Below are positions 17,316 to 25,793 of a stretch of DNA of 54,796 nt, piece after piece. Below the pieces are notes generated by a model, which did not search any database, was not told the origin of the DNA, and saw nothing but the letters and a program-made list of their open reading frames with translations. Source of the DNA: RYN-428 sp035695715 (lineage in GTDB: Bacteria > Planctomycetota > Phycisphaerae > Tepidisphaerales > Tepidisphaeraceae); assembly GCA_035695715.1 (NCBI GenBank), contig DASRRM010000374.1, forward strand, positions 1 to 54,796. The letters run 5' to 3'. The first letter of the stretch is position 1; every line of letters begins with the position of its first letter. The position numbers and the translations under genes were made by a program.

Positions 17316-17409
17316 AATCGCGAAATCGCAAGCGATGCACCGGCGGCCTGGGCGCCTGCAGCATTTCGCCTCGCCGCGGCGCGTGTGCGTCGCTTGCGAT
17401 TTCGCGATT
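17316..17409. repeat. Inverted pair of the AATCGCGAAATCGCAAGCGA repeat
   Basis: The arms at 17316-17335 and 17390-17409 are exact reverse complements with about 54 bases between them. A third single copy lies at 1646-1665. It lies upstream of cstA. Confidence 0.65.
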
Positions 17410-17463
17410 GAACACATCCCTCAGCCGAAAACCGCAAAGGCACAAAGAGAAGGAAGAGAACGT

Positions 17464-17604
17464 CCACGAATTGACACGAATTGACACGAATGAACACGAA
17501 TGAACACGAATGAAATGCATTTGGAGCGACCCTGGCGTGGAATTCTAAATGCTCTTCATCCGATTTCTCCTTTTTTCATTCGTGTCAATTCGTGTTCATT
17601 CGTG
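17464..17604. repeat. Iterated-word palindrome (ACACGAAT)
   Basis: The left arm is about five tandem copies of GACACGAAT/GAACACGAAT (17464-17513); the right arm carries the complement ATTCGTGTCAATTCGTGTTC (17575-17604). No gene is seen in 17222-17741 apart from this and the preceding repeat. Confidence 0.65.
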
Positions 17605-17741
17605 GATCAAATTCTTCGTCTGATTTGCGATTTGCGATACGGTCCTCGAATACCCTCCTCTTTGCGTCATTTGCGTCTTTGCGGTTTAATCCCATCGCCC
17701 GCGACGAGCAAAAGCACACGACCAATACCCGGAGAATTTTC

Positions 17742-18752
17742 ATGACACGCATCGGCATCATCGGCCTGGGATTCATGGGGCGGACACACTACGAGGCTTA
17801 CCAGAAAATCCCCGGCGCGCAGGTCGTCATGGTGGCCGACAAGGACCCCAAACGTGCTGCGGGGGATTTGACCGGCGGATGGGGAAATTTCGACGCCGGG
17901 AATATCACGCAGCTTCCCATGGACCGCATTCGCGGAACCACCGATTTTCACGAGCTTATGAACGACAACCAGGTGGATGTCGTCGACATCTGCGTCCCCA
18001 CGCCGGGCCATGTCGAATTGGCGCTGGCGGCGCTGTCATCTGGGAAGCATGTGCTCTGCGAAAAGCCGCTGGCGACATCGGTGGCCGATGCGATGAAAAT
18101 TGCAAACGCAGCAAAAACGGCCAAGGGCTTTTTCATGCCCGCCATGTGCGTGCGCTTCTGGCCGCAATGGGAGTGGCTCAAGCGCGCCGTTGCGGATCAG
18201 ACGTATGGCCCGGTGCACGCCGCCACGTTCCGGCGGCTGGGAACCATGCCCGGCGGCTGGTTCAAGGATGGGAAACTGTCCGGCGGCGCGCTGTTCGATC
18301 TGCACGTTCACGATGTCGATTTTCTATATCACCTTTTCGGAAAACCCAAGGGCGTTTTCAGCCGGGGATATTCCAAAACCAGCGGCGAAATCGATCACAT
18401 CGTCACGCAATACCTTTTCGACGGCCCCGCCCTGGTGGTAGCCGAGGGAGGCTGGTGCCAGGCGGACGGCTGGCCTTTTGCGATGCGTTACACGGTGAAT
18501 TTCGAGCGCGCCACCGCCGACTACGACAGCAGCCGGGCGGACGAGCCACTGCTTCTCTACGAAGGCGGAAAAAAGCAAACGATCGAAGCGGCAAAGTCGG
18601 ACGGATTCGTCGGCGAGCTGAGTTATTTCCTGGAATGCGTCGCCGCCGGGAAACGGCCGCAGCGCGTGACGGCGGAGGATGCGGTGATGGGGCTGACGAT
18701 CATCGAGGGGGAGAAGAGGAGCGTGGGATCGGGGAGGGTGGAAGAGGTTTAA
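17742..18752 (+). CDS. Gfo/Idh/MocA-family oxidoreductase
   Basis: NAD(P)-dependent sugar, inositol or related dehydrogenase, cytoplasmic. The 336-residue product has the Rossmann motif IGIIGLGFMGRTHYEAY at the N-terminus, the family CEKPLATS around residue 105, and a C-terminal alpha/beta substrate domain with GGALFDLHVHDVDF. The last is typical of sugar dehydrogenases and includes the histidine pair that contacts substrate. The ATG is preceded by CCGGAGAATTTTC, which fixes the start; the frame continues upstream only through repeat sequence. The product ends in a low-complexity basic/acidic tail. The substrate cannot be told from the neighbourhood. Confidence 0.88.
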   Translation: MTRIGIIGLGFMGRTHYEAYQKIPGAQVVMVADKDPKRAAGDLTGGWGNFDAGNITQLPMDRIRGTTDFHELMNDNQVDVVDICVPTPGHVELALAALSSGKHVLCEKPLATSVADAMKIANAAKTAKGFFMPAMCVRFWPQWEWLKRAVADQTYGPVHAATFRRLGTMPGGWFKDGKLSGGALFDLHVHDVDFLYHLFGKPKGVFSRGYSKTSGEIDHIVTQYLFDGPALVVAEGGWCQADGWPFAMRYTVNFERATADYDSSRADEPLLLYEGGKKQTIEAAKSDGFVGELSYFLECVAAGKRPQRVTAEDAVMGLTIIEGEKRSVGSGRVEEV

Positions 18753-18878
18753 GTTTCCGCGAAACGGCGGACGCGGAAGGTCAGCAGTTCTTAGAACCCG
18801 CGTCCGGCAACCTGATGGAGTATTTCTTGAAGAGAAGATACAATTCACTCGTTTTGCGAGAATAGGAGGCTGTCGAAT

Positions 18879-19160
18879 ATGACTTTGACACTGCAATTGC
18901 CTGATGATGTCGCGACACGCCTGGAACTCGAAGCAAAACGGCGAGGCGTCATGGTGGGCGAATGTCTGGCGCAAATCGTCCAGGAACGGCTGCCCGATGC
19001 AAATGCATTGAATGCCCTGAGCGAGATGTTCGCGCAATGGGACCGGGAGGACGCAACCGATGATCCGGCGGAAATCGCTGCGCGCCAGGCGGAGTGGGAA
19101 GAACTGAAAAAGAACCTGAACGCCAATCGTGGTTCGCAAAGAAAACTGTTTCCTGAATAG
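18879..19160 (+). CDS. Antitoxin-like protein (VapB role)
   Basis: A 93-residue protein starting MTLTLQLPDDVATRLELEAKRRG, which reads as a beta-strand followed by helices, the ribbon-helix-helix start of many type II antitoxins. The C-terminal half is charged and helical (EIAARQAEWEELKKNL) and would be the toxin-binding part. TAGGAGG stands nine bases before the ATG. The PIN-domain toxin gene starts five bases after its stop, the usual antitoxin-first order, so the pair probably autoregulates from a promoter upstream of 18879. The family call rests on context as much as on sequence. Confidence 0.75.
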   Translation: MTLTLQLPDDVATRLELEAKRRGVMVGECLAQIVQERLPDANALNALSEMFAQWDREDATDDPAEIAARQAEWEELKKNLNANRGSQRKLFPE

Positions 19161-19165
19161 AGCCC

Positions 19166-19621
19166 ATGATCGTTGCTCTCGACGCAAGTCCATTATCGCT
19201 TCTGACGCAACGGCGTGGTGTGAGCGCGGCCGATGAATGTCGGGACTGGGCAGATGCAATGGGGCGAGCGGGGCACTCGATTGTCGTCCCCGCCATCGCG
19301 GATTATGAAACTCGGAGGGAATTATTACGTGCCAAAAAGCTTCCGAGCGTTGCCCGACTCGATGCGATTCGCGCGAATCCTCAGGTGATTTACCTTCCGA
19401 TCACTGACAACGCTCTGCTTAGAGCGGCAACGTTATGGGCCGAGGTTCGAGCCAAAGGCTTGCCGACGGCCGCGCCGGCGGAACTGGATTGCGATGTTGT
19501 GCTGGTCGCGATTTTGCTCTGTTCGACTCTCCCGATCGATCAAATCGTTGTAGCGACAACAAATCCCGCACACCTTTCACGATTTCTTCCTGCTCGTTCC
19601 TGGCAATCCATCCTTCCCTGA
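19166..19621 (+). CDS. PIN-domain ribonuclease toxin (VapC-like)
   Basis: Probable RNA-cleaving toxin held in check by the upstream antitoxin. The 151-residue product shows PIN acidic positions D6 (MIVALD), E48 (ADYETRREL) and D108/D110 (ELDCDVVLVA). The last acidic position, usually in a TRN..DF motif, reads TTNPAHLSRF, so the fourth aspartate is absent, as in some active family members. Its stop lies four bases from the stop of the convergent RdgC-like gene. Confidence 0.8.
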   Translation: MIVALDASPLSLLTQRRGVSAADECRDWADAMGRAGHSIVVPAIADYETRRELLRAKKLPSVARLDAIRANPQVIYLPITDNALLRAATLWAEVRAKGLPTAAPAELDCDVVLVAILLCSTLPIDQIVVATTNPAHLSRFLPARSWQSILP

Positions 19622-19625
19622 TTCG

Positions 19626-20807
19626 TCACGCCGCCGCCGCTTTATCCGGCTTTAAAATCCACCGCTTCATCGCGCTGGTCTGGCTTTCCCAGCCCGATGT
19701 CGTGCGCAGCTTCAGGAAAACATCGAATAGCGCATCCAGGATCTGGCATAAATCGCGCAGCATGGCGATCCGCTCCTCAAACAGCACGCGCGGGGAGTCG
19801 GCTTCCTCCACATCGGGAAGTTTCGCGCCGCTTACCGCCAGCGATTCGCCGGAAAGCGTCAGGTTGAATTGCTGCTTGTTAGCGTCAAGAATCAGGCCGA
19901 ATTTTCGGGGGAGTTTGCCGGTGCGAAGGGCGTCGCGGGCTTCGGGCATGCGCGAGGGACCGTCGCCTTTGAGCGAGTCCTTGCCGGTTTGGCCGTAGGC
20001 ACAATCCAGATCCAGCGACTTGTCGATGAAAATCGTTACCTCGGCTTTTTCGGTGGAGACAACCGCTTTTTTCGCGTCCGCTTCGTGCCAGAGCCAGAGG
20101 AGGAACTCGTTGCCGAGGAAATCCTTCGGCTCAGCGCCCTTGGATACCCAGGGATAATCGGGAACCTGGCCTTCGCCTTCCGGGCCGGCGACGAAGCGCG
20201 TGGGGCGCATGTCCTCGTAATCGCGCTTGCGGGCCTTGGGCTCCAGCAGGCGCAGGGCCAGCGAGCCGGAGGTGAGCGGCTGAAGTTCCAGGCCGAACGA
20301 GCGCTCGAAAATTTCCGCCAGTTTTTCGAACGATGCGCCGGTGGCGGTGCAATAGAGCGTGTGCTCCTGCAAATCCCACAGGATCGGCACCAGCTTGCTG
20401 CGGCGGAATTTGCCGGAGCGGAGATCTTCCTCGATCTTTTTGCGAATGGTGTCTTTGACTTCGCGTTTTTGGTTTTTGGAGATGAAGCCGGAAGGATTGT
20501 TCTTGGCGACCGCTTCCTCCTCCATCATCTGCCATGCCTTTTTCATTTCGGATGGCACCTTATTGGTGTCAATGCGCAGGGCGAAGGAAAGGGCGTCGGC
20601 AAAAACGTTATGCTCGAATGAAAACTGGCCGTCGAAGACATGCCTTCCGCCGCACCATCCATATTCGCTTTCCTCCGGCACGCCAAACTCCTGCTCGCGC
20701 AGGGCGTGCTCGGCAAGCTTGTCGAGCATGTCCTGATCGACGGATTTGGGAGCCTTGCCGACGACGGCAAAGCGACGAAACGATACGGCACCGGAGGCAA
20801 AGCCCAT
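19626..20807 (-). CDS. RdgC-like recombination-associated protein
   Basis: RdgC forms a DNA-binding ring that restrains RecA-type recombination. This 393-residue product is about 90 residues longer than E. coli RdgC but shows stretches I associate with the family: MGFASGAVSFRRFAVVG at the start, DFLGNEFLLWLWHEAD around 225-240, and an IDKSLDLDCAYGQTGKDSL segment around 265. It is acidic, soluble and without a signal peptide. It stands alone on the minus strand, convergent with the toxin gene. Assignment is moderately sure; the family is divergent outside Proteobacteria. Confidence 0.65.
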   Translation of the reverse strand: MGFASGAVSFRRFAVVGKAPKSVDQDMLDKLAEHALREQEFGVPEESEYGWCGGRHVFDGQFSFEHNVFADALSFALRIDTNKVPSEMKKAWQMMEEEAVAKNNPSGFISKNQKREVKDTIRKKIEEDLRSGKFRRSKLVPILWDLQEHTLYCTATGASFEKLAEIFERSFGLELQPLTSGSLALRLLEPKARKRDYEDMRPTRFVAGPEGEGQVPDYPWVSKGAEPKDFLGNEFLLWLWHEADAKKAVVSTEKAEVTIFIDKSLDLDCAYGQTGKDSLKGDGPSRMPEARDALRTGKLPRKFGLILDANKQQFNLTLSGESLAVSGAKLPDVEEADSPRVLFEERIAMLRDLCQILDALFDVFLKLRTTSGWESQTSAMKRWILKPDKAAAA

Positions 20808-20833
20808 GGAGTTCCTTTTCCGTTTGAGAGCCT

Positions 20834-20951
20834 CGGTCGTGACACGGGCGTCCCGCCCGTGCGTGTTGCCGTGGCTACTCGAAAATTGTTGACGCTAAAT
20901 CTCTCCGACTCGCAAACCACAGGCATGGGCGGGACGCCCATGTCACGACCG
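20834..20951. repeat. Palindrome family G (GACACGGGCGTCCCGCCCGTG)
   Basis: The arms at 20834-20861 and 20924-20951 are near-exact inverses, and each arm is itself palindromic (ACGGGCGTCCCGCCCGT). Relatives occur at 42023-42137, 42331-42358 and 54402-54521. It lies between the divergent RdgC-like and HtrA genes. Confidence 0.7.
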
Positions 20952-21185
20952 AACGACCCGTGTCATTTACCAAATTCGCCTGTCATATCCAACTTAACTC
21001 AGCCGTTTTTCCGCAAATCCTGGTCAATCTGAATAAAGTAGACCCCAGCCCATTGCGACAAGTGCGACCTTAGCGCATGTTATCGGCAGGCTAAGAACCG
21101 CCAAACCTGATCGATCGCCAGCGGGGCGGCGGGTTGTTGGTTTTTCGGCCTGCCAATGACTTCAACAACCGTATATAAGGAACCG

Positions 21186-22679
21186 ATGCCTACACTGCAA
21201 CTCTCCGTTTCGGGAAGCGAGGAGCGCGTTGTTGTATCTTCCACAATCGCAAAACCAGCGCGCCGATTTGGTGCTTTGACGCTGCTTGCCGCCGGGATGC
21301 TTTCCGTGCTGACGGCTGGCACGGTGCTGGCGCGCGGCGACAATTCCGGCGACGATAATCCCTTTCCCCCCGCAACGCCCAAGGCGGTCGTCGAAGTCTC
21401 GGGAAAGATTTTCCCGGCGGTCGTCCGCCTCGACGTCGCGCAGGAAATTTATTCCGAAGGCAAACGCACCGTCCGCCGCGGAATCGGGTCCGGGGTCATC
21501 ATTGACGATGGCGGGCGCATCCTCACCAACTATCACGTCGCCGGCCGGGCCCGCGAAATTTACGTCACCCTCTACAGCAAGGAACGCGTTCACGGCAAAT
21601 TGATCGGCGACGATCACTGGACGGACCTGGCCATCGTGCAAATGGATATGGACGAGGTGAAGGAAAAAAAAGTCACCTTCAAACATGCGGAGCTTGGCGA
21701 AAGCAAAACCCTCATCACCGGGCAGGACGTGATGGCCATTGGCACGCCCTTCGGCCTGGCCCGCACCATGACCCTCGGCATCGTTTCCAACAACGAGCGC
21801 ACGTTCTACCCCGAGCAAATGCAGATCGACGAATTCGAAACCGGCGAATTCTCCAACTGGATTCAGATGGATACGCCCATCAATCCCGGAAACAGCGGCG
21901 GGCCGCTGGTCGACCTGACCGGCAAGGTCGTCGGCATCAACACGCGCGGCGGCGGGCAGAATCTGAACTTCGCCATCCCCATCGACACCGCAAAAGAAGT
22001 CATTTCCAAGCTGCTTTCCAGTGCCGGTCCGGACAAAAAGGGACGGGTAGACCGCAGCGACCTGGGCATCGAGCTTAAGCCGTTGCAGGACCTGGAATCT
22101 TTCTACGACATCGACATCAACCGCGGCGTATTGGTCAACAGCGTCGATAAAAAATCGCCCGCGGAAAAAGCCGGCGTGAAATCGCAGGACATCCTGCTGG
22201 AAATCAACGGCAAGCCGATCAACGTGCGCTTTCCCGAGGAAATTGCCGCCGCCCGGAAGATGATTGCCGACCTTCCGATCGGCAGTGAGACGATCCTGAC
22301 GATCAAGCGGAACAAGGAAACAATGACGCTGAACGCCAAGACCGAAAAGCTGCAAGGCGCGGTCGGCGAAGAAAAGGAATATAAGGTGTGGGGCCTATCT
22401 GTCCGCGAAATGACCCGCGCCTATGCCAATGAAGCGCAGCTTGACGACACGCTGGGCGTGGTGGTGACGACGGAAAGCCCCGGCTACCCCGCCGCCAAGG
22501 CCGAGCTCGCGCCGGGCGATGTGATTCGTTCCGTCAACCGCCAGCCGGTGACCGATCTCGATGAATTCACCAAGCTGTATGATGCCAGCGTGGCGAAAAA
22601 GGCGAAGGTAGTAGTGCTTGAAGTTCAACGCGGCCGCGGAAAACGAACGGCCGTGTTGAAAGTGGATTATGATGAATGA
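21186..22679 (+). CDS. HtrA/DegP-type serine protease with PDZ domains
   Basis: Periplasmic or envelope quality-control protease. The 497-residue product has a signal sequence or anchor (hydrophobic ALTLLAAGMLSVLTAGTVLA, about 30-49), a trypsin-like domain with the full triad (His117 in LTNYHV, Asp147 in WTDLAIV, Ser237 in NPGNSGGPL), and two PDZ domains, one with VNSVDKKSPAEKAGVKSQDIL and one with TESPGYPAAKAELAPGDVI. The ATG at 21186 follows AAGGAACCG; an ATG 30 bases upstream lacks such a site. A catalytically dead paralogue follows 182 bases downstream on the same strand. Confidence 0.92.
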   Translation: MPTLQLSVSGSEERVVVSSTIAKPARRFGALTLLAAGMLSVLTAGTVLARGDNSGDDNPFPPATPKAVVEVSGKIFPAVVRLDVAQEIYSEGKRTVRRGIGSGVIIDDGGRILTNYHVAGRAREIYVTLYSKERVHGKLIGDDHWTDLAIVQMDMDEVKEKKVTFKHAELGESKTLITGQDVMAIGTPFGLARTMTLGIVSNNERTFYPEQMQIDEFETGEFSNWIQMDTPINPGNSGGPLVDLTGKVVGINTRGGGQNLNFAIPIDTAKEVISKLLSSAGPDKKGRVDRSDLGIELKPLQDLESFYDIDINRGVLVNSVDKKSPAEKAGVKSQDILLEINGKPINVRFPEEIAAARKMIADLPIGSETILTIKRNKETMTLNAKTEKLQGAVGEEKEYKVWGLSVREMTRAYANEAQLDDTLGVVVTTESPGYPAAKAELAPGDVIRSVNRQPVTDLDEFTKLYDASVAKKAKVVVLEVQRGRGKRTAVLKVDYDE

Positions 22680-22683
22680 GTTT

Positions 22684-22832
22684 TTGTCAGTTGTCAGTTG
22701 TCAGGGGTCAGTGGTGTGAGTTGAAGAGCCGGATCAATGGTTCACGGCGACTACGGCTATTGGCAACATCCCTGAAAACCAACAACCAACAACTGACAAC
22801 CAACCACTGACCACTGACCACTGACAACTGAC
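22684..22832. repeat. Iterated-word palindrome (TTGTCAG / CTGACAA)
   Basis: The left arm consists of repeats of TTGTCAG and GTCAGTG; the right arm holds ACTGACCACTGACCACTGAC. It fills the gap between the two HtrA-type genes and could form a long hairpin in their shared transcript. Confidence 0.65.
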
Positions 22833-22861
22833 CAACCCAAAAATTAAGAAACGGAGAAACC

Positions 22862-24247
22862 ATGCCCCGATTGATGCGTTACGCTCTTCCGCTGATTTTT
22901 CTCGCTCCGGCTGCCGCGCAGGCGCAGGATGCCAGGGTCACGCCTAAGGCGCTTTATGAGGAAGTGACGCCGTCGCTGGTGGCGGTGGAATATTCCTGGG
23001 TGGATGAGCTGCATAAGCGCGATCTGATCGGGGCTGGCGTGGTGGTTGGCGATGACCTGGTGATGCTCTCCATCGGGCTGGTCAATCAGCAGATCCCCGA
23101 TGAGCAGATGAAGGAATTCAAGATTATTGTTCCGCGCCAGGACGGCGATCCGGACGAAATCGATGCCGTGTTCCAGGGCCGCGATGAGCGCACCAACATG
23201 GCGTTCGTGAAAGCGAAAAAGCCGCAACATTGGAAGGCAATCAAGTTCACCGATGAGAAGCTCGAAGTAGGCGAGCGGGTGCTTTCGGTAGGCATGCTTC
23301 CGCAGGCGGCGGCTTATAAGTCGTACCTGATGGAATCGCGCGTTGCCGCCCAGTTGCGCGGCGATACACCGCAGATTCTCGTGCAGGGCGCCGGGCTGAC
23401 GGGCATGGGCTCTCCGGTGTTCAACGCCGAGGGAAAAGCCGTCGGCATCGTCAGCTATTCGCCGGGGCAGAGCATTTTGCTCAACCGTTCGGAAGAGTCG
23501 TTGGCGGCCATCAGCAGTCCGGGAAAGTTCTTCACGCCCAGCAGCGATTTTCTCCTCAGCCTGAATGATCCGCCCACGCCAGACAAGCCGATCAAGCTTC
23601 CATGGACCGGCGTGGCGGCATTGACGGGGTTGAGCAAGGACGTGGCCGAGGCGCTGGATTTGAAAAACAAGCCAGCCATTCAAATCGGCGAAGTGATTCC
23701 CAACACCGCCGCCGATAAGGCCGGGGTCAAGTCCGGCGACATCATTTTAAAGCTCAATGGCGAACCGCTGGAGCGCGGCGACGAGGCATCCGAGCTGCCC
23801 GGCATTTTTCGCCGGCGACTGCTTCGCCATAAGGTCGGTGAGGAAATCACCCTCACCGTCCTTCGCGGCACCGATTCCAAGCCGATGGACATCAAAGTCA
23901 CCCTCGCCGAGCAGCCCAAGCAGGCCAATGTCGCCAAGCGCTACTTCGGCGAAGACCTCGGCTTTGTCGTCCGCGAGCTGGTCTTCAACGATATCTACGC
24001 GCGCAAGCTTCCCGCCGACCAGAAAGGCGTTCTCGTCCAGGAAGAGCGCGAGCAGGGAGCGGCCGTCAGCGCCGGCCTGCACAACGGCGACATCATCGTC
24101 CGCATGAACAACGAGCCGGTGACCGACCTGGATGAATTTGCCAAGCAGTACAAGGCGCTGCGCAAAGCCAAGCCGCACGAGGCGATTGTGCTGGTCGTTC
24201 AGCGCACCACGGGCGAAGACACCATCCGCATCGAAGCGCCGCAGTAA
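22862..24247 (+). CDS. HtrA-like pseudoprotease with PDZ domains
   Basis: Same layout as the preceding protease: signal peptide (MPRLMRYALPLIFLAPAAAQAQ), trypsin-like domain and two C-terminal PDZ domains (IQIGEVIPNTAADKAGVKSG near 235 and VLVQEEREQGAAVSAGLHNG near 385). All three catalytic positions are changed: the histidine site reads VMLSIGLV, the aspartate site TNMAFV (Asn112), and the serine site GAGLTGMGSPVF (Met181 where Ser is expected). It therefore should not cleave peptide bonds. It may bind substrates or regulate the active neighbour. 461 residues; GGAGAAACC precedes the ATG. Confidence 0.87.
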   Translation: MPRLMRYALPLIFLAPAAAQAQDARVTPKALYEEVTPSLVAVEYSWVDELHKRDLIGAGVVVGDDLVMLSIGLVNQQIPDEQMKEFKIIVPRQDGDPDEIDAVFQGRDERTNMAFVKAKKPQHWKAIKFTDEKLEVGERVLSVGMLPQAAAYKSYLMESRVAAQLRGDTPQILVQGAGLTGMGSPVFNAEGKAVGIVSYSPGQSILLNRSEESLAAISSPGKFFTPSSDFLLSLNDPPTPDKPIKLPWTGVAALTGLSKDVAEALDLKNKPAIQIGEVIPNTAADKAGVKSGDIILKLNGEPLERGDEASELPGIFRRRLLRHKVGEEITLTVLRGTDSKPMDIKVTLAEQPKQANVAKRYFGEDLGFVVRELVFNDIYARKLPADQKGVLVQEEREQGAAVSAGLHNGDIIVRMNNEPVTDLDEFAKQYKALRKAKPHEAIVLVVQRTTGEDTIRIEAPQ

Positions 24248-24290
24248 AGGGAATGAAGAATGAAAATGCCCGTCCGATTGCTCGGTTTTT

Positions 24291-24371
24291 GTAGGGTGGG
24301 CGTACTCGCCCACCGGCTTTGTGTCGCGGGCAAGGAAATGGTGGGCGAATACGCGAGTACGCCCACCCTAC
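24291..24371. repeat. Palindrome family D (GTAGGGTGGGCGTACTCGCC)
   Basis: The arms at 24291-24314 and 24340-24371 pair with a small internal insert. A second, longer copy is at 54559-54658. Apart from further repeat fragments to about 24500, no gene is seen in 24248-24553. Confidence 0.7.
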
Positions 24372-24553
24372 GAAAATTTCGTGCGTCGCGGGTGCATACT
24401 TCAGAGAATTCAATCGCTGCGCGTGCGCACGGTGCGCAGCGCCATACACCTTCCTTCGGATGGTCTCAGTAGGATGACGATGGCCCGCTCGATCAACCTG
24501 AAAACCACTCCAAGTCATTCGTCATTCTTCCCCCCACGTCCTATCCTCATTTC

Positions 24554-25285
24554 ATGGCAGGTTTTCTTCGCACCCGGCGGCGGGAAGCAGAATGGATGGA
24601 TGAGCCAGGGGCTGATCCCGGGCAACTGCGCAAGAGCCTTGCGTTCATTCGCCGGATTAACCGGGCGATGGGCTATATCCGCATGATTCTGGAGCAATTC
24701 GATCGCTTCAGCGTCAACTGGAAGCCGGGCCAGATCATTCGCATCGTCGATATTGGCACCGGCTCGGCCGACATCCCCGCCGCCATTTTGAAGTGGGCCG
24801 ACCGGCGGGGTTTTTCCATTCAGATCGTGGGCGTTGATCTTCACCCGCGGATTGCCGTCGAAGCCGCCGCCGCGATCAACGATCCGCGCTTGCAAATTGT
24901 CCGGTGCGATGCCCTGCATCTTCCCTTCGCCGACGGCAGTTTCGATTATGCGATCACGTCGATGTTCCTGCACCATCTCAGCGACGAGCAGGCCCAAACC
25001 GCCATGGCCGAGATGGCTCGCGTATCGCGCCGTGGCGTGATCGTTTCCGATCTCCTGCGCAAGAAACACGCCTACGCCTTCATCTGGCTGGCCACGCTGT
25101 TTTCCTGTCCGATGGTCCGGCACGATGCCCGGGTAAGCGTGGCGCAGTCTTTCAGCCGCGAGGAGATTCTGCGCCTGCGCGACGCCGCCGGCCTTGGTTT
25201 CGCGGAATATTGCGGCCACATGAGCCACCGCTTCATGCTGGCCGGAGAACAAGGAAGCCGCGCACGACGGGTACTCCCGCAGTAA
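24554..25285 (+). CDS. Class I SAM-dependent methyltransferase
   Basis: Transfers a methyl group from SAM to an unknown substrate, in the cytoplasm. The 243-residue product has motif I VDIGTGSADIP (about 65-75), an acidic residue ending the next strand (GVDLHPR), DALHLPFADGSFDYA for motifs II-III, and MFLHHLSDEQA afterwards. A hydrophobic stretch (YAFIWLATLFSCPM, about 175-188) suggests a membrane-near or lipid substrate, but this is inference. The last nine codons and the stop (25255-25287) lie inside a palindromic repeat whose inverse copy is at 25454-25489, so the original C-terminus has probably been replaced. Confidence 0.82.
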   Translation: MAGFLRTRRREAEWMDEPGADPGQLRKSLAFIRRINRAMGYIRMILEQFDRFSVNWKPGQIIRIVDIGTGSADIPAAILKWADRRGFSIQIVGVDLHPRIAVEAAAAINDPRLQIVRCDALHLPFADGSFDYAITSMFLHHLSDEQAQTAMAEMARVSRRGVIVSDLLRKKHAYAFIWLATLFSCPMVRHDARVSVAQSFSREEILRLRDAAGLGFAEYCGHMSHRFMLAGEQGSRARRVLPQ

Positions 25286-25489
25286 GCGGAGGCTGGACAT
25301 TTAGAGCTCCTAACAAAATGGATTGAACGCCAGGACGCCAGGAACGCCAAGTTCGGAAAGAGGAAAATCCACCGCATTCCTGGCGGACTTGCTTGGCGTC
25401 GTCGGCGTCCTGGCGTTCACTTTCAGCATGTTGTTTGGAGCTTTTAGATCGATCCGCTTACTTCGGGAGTACCCTTCGTGCGCGGCTCC
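25255..25489. repeat. Composite palindrome, family J with inner ACGCCAGG palindrome
   Basis: The outer arms (25255-25289 and 25454-25489) contain GGGTACTCCCG.AGTAAGCGG; a second arm layer (TTTAGAGCTCC / GGAGCTTTTA) lies inside. The centre is an iterated-word palindrome of ACGCCAGG (25325-25356 against 25377-25420). The same outer arms occur at 30257-30443 around a different centre. The left arm encodes the end of the methyltransferase. Confidence 0.75.
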
Positions 25490-25514
25490 CTGGCCTCCCT
25501 GGCCACTGCGAATC

Positions 25515-25637
25515 TAAATGACCTTGCGCGATTCGTGTAGGGTCCGCACCGCGGACGGTTGCGTTGAGATGGAAAACCGCGGTCCGCGGCGCGGACCCTA
25601 CGAAGATTCGAAGCGCCTAATCGCGCAACGCCATTTA
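25515..25637 (+). repeat. Repeat family A, copy 1
   Basis: A 123-base nested palindrome: outer arms AAATGACCTTGCGCGATT / AATCGCGCAACGCCATTT, inner arms GTAGGGTCCGCACCGCGGAC and its inverse. Copies 2 (29170-29294, reversed) and 3 (53788-53909) match along almost the whole length, so this is a discrete dispersed element. Confidence 0.85.
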
Positions 25638-25649
25638 GCACACGCATGA

Positions 25650-25707
25650 ATCCGCGTCCTCGCTGGCGCTCGTCCACGGCGTGATGAGCGCCAGCGAGGA
25701 TGCGGAT
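25650..25707. repeat. 22-base inverted repeat
   Basis: The arm at 25650-25671 (ATCCGCGTCCTCGCTGGCGC...) and its inverse at 25686-25707 differ at one base. It forms a strong hairpin between the family A repeat and the next gene. Confidence 0.65.
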
Positions 25708-25793
25708 CTCGCCGCGAGTACGGGTGCGCGTAATGACTGCCGTGCCGCTGGGAAAGTTCCACAACCGAAGCGACACGGATATATTTGACGCAA

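Noticed and set aside
17464..17513. Tandem GACACGAAT units that might suggest a CRISPR array
   Set aside because: Units are about 9-10 bases with no spacers, and the complement follows nearby; no cas gene is present.
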